A DNA stretch of 64,000 bases from Smallanthus sonchifolius. Lineage: Eukaryota; Streptophyta; Magnoliopsida; Asterales; Asteraceae. The stretch is taken from NCBI GenBank assembly GCA_023525975.1, contig CM042030.1:23058350-23122349 (forward strand), given 5' to 3'. Under the pieces are notes generated by a model that saw nothing but the letters and a program-made list of their open reading frames with translations, was not told the DNA's origin and did no database searches. A program made the translations under genes and the position numbers. Shown piece after piece: positions 56,555-64,000 of the stretch. Each line of letters begins with the position of its first letter. Within the stretch, counting starts at the first letter, position 1.

Positions 56555-59220
56555 TCAGTTCTTGTCACTCTGACTTGGTGTTTTTGTAAACAATGACGGG
56601 TACTTGGATTTCATTTTATCTTCCCGCTCCCACGTATACTCGGGGCCGCGCTTTGAATTCCAACGTACCTTGACCAGCTTAACACGGCTGCGCCTTGTTC
56701 TCTAAACCTTCCAATCTGTGACTTCCATAGGTTCCTCAATGAAGTGCAACTTGTCGTCTATGTGAATCTCATCAGGCGGTATTATTAATGTCTCGTCTGA
56801 TAAACACTTCTTGAGATTTGATACATGGAACGTATCATGTACATTGCTTAGTTCTTGTGGCAACTTGAGCTTGTAAGCTACAGAGCCAACCCTAGCCAAT
56901 ATTTCAAACGGTCCAACGTACCTAGGGTTAAGCTTGCCACGGTTGCCAAATCTTGCAACTCCTTTCCAAGGTGAGACCTTTAACATGACTTTGTCTCCTA
57001 CTTGAAATTCTAAAGGTCTTCGTCTGTTATCCGCGTAACTCTTTTGTCTGTCACGGGCGGCCTTCAGACGATCCTTGATTTTGAAAATCTTATTTGTGGT
57101 CTCTTGAATAACTTCAGGACCGGTTAAATGTTTGTCGCCAACCTCTGCCCAACATAGCGGTGAACGACATTTTTGACCATACAAAGCCTCAAACGGAGCG
57201 GCTTTGATGCTGGTGTGGTAACTGTTATTATATGAAAACTCAGCTAGTGGCAAATGAGTATCCCAATTTCCACCGAAGTCAATTGCACACGCACGGAGCA
57301 TATCCTCTAAGGTTTGGATGGTCCTTTTACTTTGACCGTTCATCTGGGGATAATATGCAGTGGTCATGTAAAGGCGTGTGCTCAAGGCTTCTTGTACAGA
57401 CTGCCAGGTTCTTGACATGAATCGACTGTCCCTTTTTGAGAAAATGGAAACTGGCATACCATGCCTAGCCTTAATTCCCTTAATATTTAACCTTGCACGC
57501 TTCTTACTTTTATCTGTCTCCTTTATTGGTAAGGAATGCGCGGATTTCGTCAAACGACTGACGATTATCATATAGTATCATAGTTGCTAGGTGTTCTGGG
57601 TAACTTTGTAATGAAATCCATTAAAATTTGTTCCCATTTCCATTGAGGTATCTTGGGTTGTTATAACAATCCCGACGGTTTCTGATGTTCTGCCTTTACT
57701 TTTGAACATGTCAGGCATTTACCGGCATAAATAGCAATTTCTCCTTTCATGTTCGGCCACCAGCAGAGTTCTTTCAGATCCTTATACTTTTTATCCGAAC
57801 CTGGGTGAATGGAGTACCTGGACTTGTGGGCTTCGTCCATAACCAACTCTCGTAAGTTACCAAAACATGGCACCCAAATTCTATTTGCAAAGTATAAAGT
57901 ATCATCTGATTTTGGCTCTAATTGTCTGATCATTCCTCGTATAGCTTCACTCTGAATGTTTTCTTCTTTGATTGCCTCTTGTTGTGCCATACGGATTTGA
58001 GTCGTGAGACTCGCATGAATTGTCAATCCTAGGGCACGAACACGGAGAGTTTTAACCCATTCCCTACGACCCATGGCATTTGCTACAACGTTTGCCTTAC
58101 TAGGGTGATACTTGGTATCACAGTCGTAATCATTCAGTAGTTCTACTCAACGACGTTGCCTCATGTTGAGTTCTTTCTGATTAAAGATGTGCTGGAGACT
58201 CTTGTGGTCTATAAGGATAGTACATTTTGTACCGTATAAGTAATGTCTCCAAATCTTGAGTGCAAACACGACAGCACCCAATTACAGATCGTGAGTCGTA
58301 TAATTTTTCTCATGTACTTTTAGCTGTCTGGATGCATATGCTATGACTTTTTCTTTCTGCATCAATACACATCCCAGACTTTGGTGTGATGCGTCGCAGT
58401 ACACGATGAAATTGTCAGTCCCTTCGGGAAGGGATAAGATTGGTGCACTGCAAAGTTTTTGCTTCAGCAATTGAAAAGCTGATTCTTGTTTATCAGTCCA
58501 ATCAAACTTTTTGTCCTTCTGAGTTAACGTGGTCAAAGGCAAGGCTATCTTTGAAAAATTCTCGATAAATCGCCTGTAATAACCTGCCAAACCCAGAAAT
58601 TGACGCACCTCAGTCGGAGTTCTTGGTGCTTCCCAGATTTTGATAGCTTCAATCTTGGATGGATCCACATGGATACCATTCTTATTGATGACGTGTCCGA
58701 GAAAGTGAACTTCTCGGATCCAAAACTCGCACTTAGAGAATTTAGCATAAAGCTTCTCATTCCTGAGTAGTTCCAAGATTAATTTCAAATGATGTTCATG
58801 TTCCTCCTTGGTCCGTGAATATATCAATATGTCATCGATAAACACAATCACGAATTTATCCAAGTACGGCTTGCACACACGGTTCATGAGATCCATGAAG
58901 ACGGCCGGTGCATTAGTCAAGCCAAATGGCATAACTAGGAACTCGTAGTGACCGTAACGAGTCCTAAAAGTCGTTTTTGGTATATCTTCTTCCTAAATTT
59001 TCAGTTGATGATACCCTGATCATAGATCAATTTTTTTTTTTTGAATAGAAACTGGAACCTTGAAGTTGATCAAACAAATCGTCTATTCGAGGAAAAGGAT
59101 ACCAGTTTTTGATTGTCAGCTTGTTCATCTCCCGATAATTAATGCACATTCTAAAGGTTTCATCATTTTTCTTTACAAACAGGATCGGGACTCCCCATGG
59201 TGAGAAACTCGGTCTTATGA
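56555..59220 (-). pseudogene. D RT, RNase H, integrase, chromodomain; broken
   Basis: Coding similarity starts abruptly at SFIRPSFSPWG near 59220. RT runs through an A-rich insertion near 59032-59044 and a stop in the KVQEED-like segment near 58995, then has FIDDILIYS and YCDASHQSLGC. Stops follow at 58282 and near 58147. The integrase zinc region is HKSRYSIHPGSDK and CLTCSKVKAEHQK. A TAA at about 57661 and a break near 57574 follow. Two catalytic Asp residues are lost: VSRLTKSAH where VDRLTKSAH is expected, and SKRDSRF where SDRDSRF is expected. The chromodomain (LVKVRWNSKRGPEYTWER) is open after a TAG at about 56702, ending at 56555. Confidence 0.85.
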
Positions 59221-61833
59221 AAGAATTACTCGGCGAGGTGTCTAAGTTTTTGTTGTATATTGGGTAGAAATGAAAAAGTATGAAAATGAAACTTTATGTT
59301 TGTCCCTCTTATGCTTTTCGAAAGCATTTTCCCGGACTAAGACTTTTCTCTTATTTCAGGTTTCATGTTTTCTATGATTTTCCTCTCCATGTGCCTTCAT
59401 GGAGCTAGGAATTGATTTTCCTTGGGAGCTCTTATTTGCGAACTTCAAGTCTAATCACCACTTTACCCCTTTGCTCGCACTACCTTTCGAGGCAGACTAG
59501 CCTTTGGGTTGTAGCGTCCTGATATGTAAACTCATGTCTCGATTACCATACCTTCAAAGTATGTAAGCCATACGAAGTTCAATGTTTGTTTGGGTTATTC
59601 ACATTCCGTCTAGCTGAGGGAATGAATAATAATACTGTGAGAATGGTCTCATCGAATTAGTGTTTTCCCCAAAATGGGCTATGGGTTTGTCAACTCATTA
59701 AGTTGGCAGAAAGAGTTGATAGTCAACTTATTAGTCATACGGTGTGTATGCACTCCCTTAGTGTTTGAATGGTACTTTGGTGACTTACCATTATGTATTC
59801 CACTCATTCGGGTTATAGCCTTAAAATCCTTAGCACAAGGATAAACTTGAGGTAATGAGTGTTGAACGTCGAGACTTTTGTATTCCAACTGAGTCTACTC
59901 CGAGAGATCATTTCTTAACAATAGATGCTCTAGAGCTTCCCAATTATAGAAAACTAGGAGTGAAAGATCCAGTCACACCTCTCTTCTAGGCTAAATCTGG
60001 GATCCATCCAACCAGATGAACTTTGGGGAAATGCAAGTACAAAAGAGTAACAAATTATTCTTCTCAACTCTTTGTGGACAGTGGCCTGTTGTGAATAGCT
60101 CGAGCTTACATCCCTTATGCATATCATGAACTAATGAGATTAGCATGAAATTCCGCATTTGGGACTCCTTTAAGAGTTTTGCATGTCGTTTTGGTTAGTG
60201 CGACAATAGTCGTTAGTCCACACTTAGGTTTCTTTGGCATTCGCTTGAGCATCAACCCCGGCTTATCCATTGCAGAGAGAATAGTCAGACTTACATGTAT
60301 ATTGAATGTCAATGGCTGCGAGAGCAATTATGTTTGACCGACATTCTGAAATGTCCGATTTCCTACTTGTCTCATGTCGAGCTTCCACAATATCCATAGG
60401 TGCCATGTGTATGCTGGTCAGAATAATATCCTGCCCTATTACTGAAGTTAGTGCATAACACTCTTGGCGTAACTTTCAATCAATTGTGAGATTGAACTGT
60501 ATGATGGATCCTGAGATTATGCTATAATCTCCGACAATAGTTGTGCAATTACTGTAAGTGCTAGTTGTGGTAACGCTCAATTTGAAGCATTCCTGACAAG
60601 TAGAATCTCAAAGAATGAATGTGCGAATTTCTTCGTCGTTCAGGATTTACTAAGGATTGGTTGAATTCAATTTGAATTTCTCTCGTTCCTCCAAAACTAG
60701 GAGAATGCTTTGTGAGCACCTAATTGAGAAGTCTGATTTGTTGAGATCCAATCCTAAATCAAGTGATTGAGAACATGAGTTGATCATCAGCTTAGACAGC
60801 AAGACTCACTAAAGTTCCCATGCACTGCAAATTATGATTACGTGTGCACCCGTAATGATAATTTGCCTTGCCTGATCCCTATTGTGTTTCTTCTATCCCT
60901 AGCTTTTAAATCAAAAGGGACTTGAAATAATCATTAGATTACGTGTGCACATTTGTACAGGAGTGTGTATTGTTTTATCGGATTACTCTTAATTATGTGT
61001 ACCAATACTCATGAATCTGCCGAATATGGCAGTTGTCAGATGAGGCTAATGGTAGAGAGGCACCACCAGTGTCTCTTAAATAAATGTTCATGGTGAAGTT
61101 CAGGCACTATGTGTTGGGCAGAGATCCTCAAACGAGTGTCGAGCAACTCATGCTCCAAGTCTGTATATTTGCATGGATCCACATGATCCTGATGTATGTC
61201 TGGGTCTCCTGACCCTTGGAGTTTCTCTCCCATTTAGTCCTGCTTATTCACCTTGAATTCCCTTCTGTCTGGGTAATCATGCCTGCCATATATCATGGCG
61301 AGATTCTAGGCATCCGATCTGACAACTTATGAAGGAGAGTATTTATACCGCAAATACGTTAGAAAGATAGTTGCCTCCATGGCTGGAGTAGTTGTGGTGC
61401 AGGTATAGGTACAGATTCTGGTACAAGTTCAACCTGTTGTGATACCAAGATCGGTAACTGACGATCGTTGTCGTCGTAGTCCAAGCTCAGCTCGTAACTC
61501 GATCTTCTAAGGTTGCAGTATGTTGAGTACCCGTTATTCTTGACTCGTAATCCGAATAGTAACATGTTGTAAGTGTTTATTGTTTTCACATTGTTGTATA
61601 TGTTTAAGTGTTCATTACATGTGCTATGTAATTGTATTAGTGTAGCTAATGGTACCCTAGTGTAACTCCATACACTAATAGTCTACACAAATTGTTCGGC
61701 AACGGTTGGAATTCCTATGCTCAAGTCTTGGGTGTTTTTAGTGTGATGCAAGTCTTAGAAATCTTGGTCCCTAGATGAGTCCGGTTAGAGCCTAGGTATC
61801 ACTAAGGACACCTAATTCGCTAAAACCATTGCT
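59221..61833. other. D internal region without recognisable gag or protease
   Basis: About 2.6 kb where leader, gag and protease should be. No zinc knuckle or DTG motif is seen. On the minus strand, short frames at 61359-61589 (with PESVPIPAPQLLQPWRQ) and 61036-61233 are open but not recognised. The leader hairpin at 60827-60866 is the only part shared with other elements. It may be replaced sequence, or gag decayed past recognition. Confidence 0.45.
60827..60866 (-). ncRNA. D leader hairpin with GGTGCACA loop
   Basis: Arms GCAAATTATCATTACG and CGTAATCATAATTTGC pair at 15 of 16 positions around GGTGCACA. Compared with A2, one pair has changed from C-G to T-A on both sides, a compensatory change, while the loop is unchanged. 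Confidence 0.6.
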
Positions 61834-61845
61834 CTTATACCAATC
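61834..61845 (-). promoter_or_regulatory. D primer-binding site, one mismatch
   Basis: The minus strand reads TGGTATAAGAGC, one base off the initiator tRNA-Met complement (C to A), three bases from the LTR. This mutation probably arose after insertion. Confidence 0.75.
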
Positions 61846-64000
61846 TGTCACATCCCCGGATTTAGTTACTTAATAAATAAATACAGGTTGCAACGATTGG
61901 TTCATTACACGATAGCGGAAGCGGTAATTGTGATTTCTAGGACTTGATTACATGTACAATTACTAAAACTAAGTAATACTATGATCTAAGTTCTTTTAGA
62001 TCAGCGATAGACTTGAGACTTGATATTCTACGTCCTTCCAGCTACTAGGAATTGATCCGACATAGCTAGCTTATTCCAACCGCGCCATGGCTAAAGGTTA
62101 CCTGAGAAACATACTTGAAAGTGTCAACACAAAGGTTGGTGAGTTCACAGAGTTAGTTATATCCGTGCTTATAGTTTTTCCCGAAAACATGTACATGACT
62201 TTACTGTCATAAAACTAAGTAGTTTTTCTTTGAAAACATTATCATGACTTAACCGTCATAAATCCAATGTTTAAATCTGATCTTTTTGCCGATCAAAACT
62301 CTTTGTTAAACCTGATCATTTTAACCTGATCAGTACTCTTTCGTTTAAACCTGATCACTTTAACCTGATCAGAATTCTTTACTTTAAACCTGATCACTTT
62401 ACCCTAATCAGAACTCTTTTGTGTAAAACCTGATCATTTTAACCTGATCAGAACTCTTTTGATAAACATGATCACTTTACCCTGATCAGAACTCTTTTGT
62501 GTAAAACCTGATCATTTTAACCTGATCAGAACTCTTTTATGTAAAACCTGATCATTTTAACCTGATCAGAACCCTTTTGTGTAAAACCTGATCATTTTAA
62601 CCTGATCAGAACTCTTTTGATAAACCTGATCACTTTACCCTGATCAGAACTCTTTTGTATGTATTACCAATGAATATGATTACTAATCCGATCTATTGAC
62701 CCCATTTGTAAGCTTGCAAGGAATACAAAATAGTATGTAATGTACGAGACCGTAACCAAACCCCAACTTTCTGTGCCTCCCCTCGCCTTTCTGCGAGTAA
62801 GACAATATGCGGTCATTCGGCCATTTTGACCCCTGGTTAGCGCGACTAACCATGACCGGAGGCGTCACCCCCAATAGTACTATTCATATAATCCCGGGCT
62901 AAATCCATAGCTAATGGTTACTAATTTATTACGAGGACTTTAAGCGCTTTATTGTTCCCTCAATACATACATACGGTCAGATCATTAGTTCCATTCATTT
63001 ATACACAAAAGTCTTTTACAAGTATGTTTCCACCCCAAATCATTTCAAAAACTTAGAAAAAGGGGGATTAGTGAAACTCACAAAGAGTTAAACCAGAGTG
63101 TTCATATTGTCAAACGTGTAGGCAATTGTATTTCATGTTTTCAAAACATAACAAGTAAATATGTTTCTCCCCCGATATTTACAAAACAGTAAAGAGTTAA
63201 AAGGGGGCCGTGAACTCACCTTGTGTCCGATGAAATCCTAGCAAACAAACTTGTGCTAGTTCTTGTATATCCGTACCCTAATCACACAAGGGTACTAATG
63301 TGTTAAAACTACCCGTCTTATACATAAGTTGTTCATCCGACTTAACAGATCTGATTGCTTTTGTTTTAAATATCTTTTTAGTTTTTCAACACTTGTTTCG
63401 TCATAAAGTAGTTCTAAGTTACTGCCTCATGGGACTGATGACCAGTTATCGAAACTACATAGTTTCGATTGAACAAAACAGAACAGATGTCGAAACTACC
63501 TAGTTTCGATTGAGTAAACTGAGTATCGAAACTACCTAGTTTCGATTGGCAAGAATAGTATCGAAACTACCTAGTTTCGATTGAGTAAATAGATATCGAA
63601 ACTCCTAGTTTCGATAGAACAACCGGTATCGAAACTCCTAGTTTCGATTGAATAACTGGTATCGAAACTCCTAGTTTCGATCGATAGGTATCGAAACTCC
63701 CAGTTTCGATTGACTAACAGGTATCGAAACTATAGTTTCGATATCTGCACTTTGATTTACAGAATTCACTCTGTATATTTTTATGTTCAAATCTTGAGTT
63801 TGACACAGTTTTCTTGTTATCTTACTTTCTTTTGAACGATTTGTATATTTAGTTACGGTTTTAAAGCAAATAATATGGATGGTATCGAGTTTTTACCTCA
63901 AACCGAGAATGGCGATCTTTAGAGAAAAACAGAGAAGTAGTCTTGAATCTTTTGCTAAGCTTTCTTCAAGAACACTTGAAATTCTCCTTATGACACCGAA
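61846..64000 (-). repeat. D 5' LTR, cut by the window edge
   Basis: Nearly identical to 53762-55917 of the 3' LTR. TGATCA array 62277-62660, intron-like segment 62102-63219, palindrome array 63449-63746. Confidence 0.93.

Larger units (their letters stand above)
53762..64000 (-). mobile_element. D: chromovirus, minus strand, running off the right edge
   Basis: 3' LTR 53762-56519, pol 56555-59220, non-coding 5' internal region 59221-61833, altered PBS 61834-61845 and 5' LTR from 61846. The left flanking bases CTTTT (53757-53761) are the expected target duplication. Gag and protease are not recognisable, so it is defective. Confidence 0.9.

Overview
This is repeat-dense nuclear DNA from a flowering plant. 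Almost every base belongs to LTR retrotransposons nested inside one another, and I see no host gene. The plant assignment rests on primer-binding sites (TGGTATCAGAGCC) complementary to the 3' end of plant initiator tRNA-Met, on Ty3/Gypsy chromovirus polyproteins ending in a chromodomain, on a Ty1/Copia pol, and on LTRs of 2-3 kb. A composite-family (Asteraceae) eudicot fits my memory of similar elements, but that part is a weak inference.

Labels used here. Family A is Tekay-like chromoviruses: A1, A2, A3, the partial A4, and a solo LTR. Family B is a second chromovirus: B1 and one LTR fragment. Family C is an LTR family seen as one solo LTR and two pieces of another LTR. Family D is a third chromovirus that runs off the right edge.

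Layout. 1-4587 is the 5' part of minus-strand A4, inserted in an LTR whose 3' end is 4588-5097; that LTR interrupts a Copia element (5098-9967). The Copia reverse transcriptase is split by a solo LTR (5861-8635, target duplication GTATG). At 9968 a minus-strand C LTR begins. It holds the main nest: A3 (10250-53294, +, ACCGA) contains A2 (15801-45938, -, CTTCA), which contains B1 (19726-39309, -, AGTTC), which contains A1 (25992-35957, +, TGTTG). A3 also carries a solo C LTR (47888-49834, CATCT). Every listed insertion has both 5-bp target duplications in view, and where coding sequence was split it rejoins in frame. Right of A3 come the rest of the C LTR (53295-53541), a B LTR fragment (53542-53761), and D (53762 to the window end).

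With nested material removed, the elements are about 10.0 kb (A1), 9.6 kb (B1), 10.5 kb (A2) and 11.0 kb (A3). All gag-pol frames carry stops or frameshifts, so none looks autonomous. The order of insertion is fixed by the nesting: C LTR, then A3, A2, B1, A1.

The more interesting signal is non-coding. All the LTR types share one layout: a TATA-like box, a first splice donor, a structured module, a second donor (AG|GTGAGT), a conserved YTGAC...TTTCAG acceptor, the LTR end and the PBS. The module is either a tRNA-like sequence (A2, A3, A4, solo A) or a tandem array of short palindromes (A1, B, C, D). The same palindrome arms, ATCGAAACTA/TAGTTTCGAT, occur in A1, B and D. The leaders of A1, A2 and D share a long hairpin with an invariant loop GGTGCACA containing the self-complementary GTGCAC, which resembles a retroviral dimerisation hairpin.
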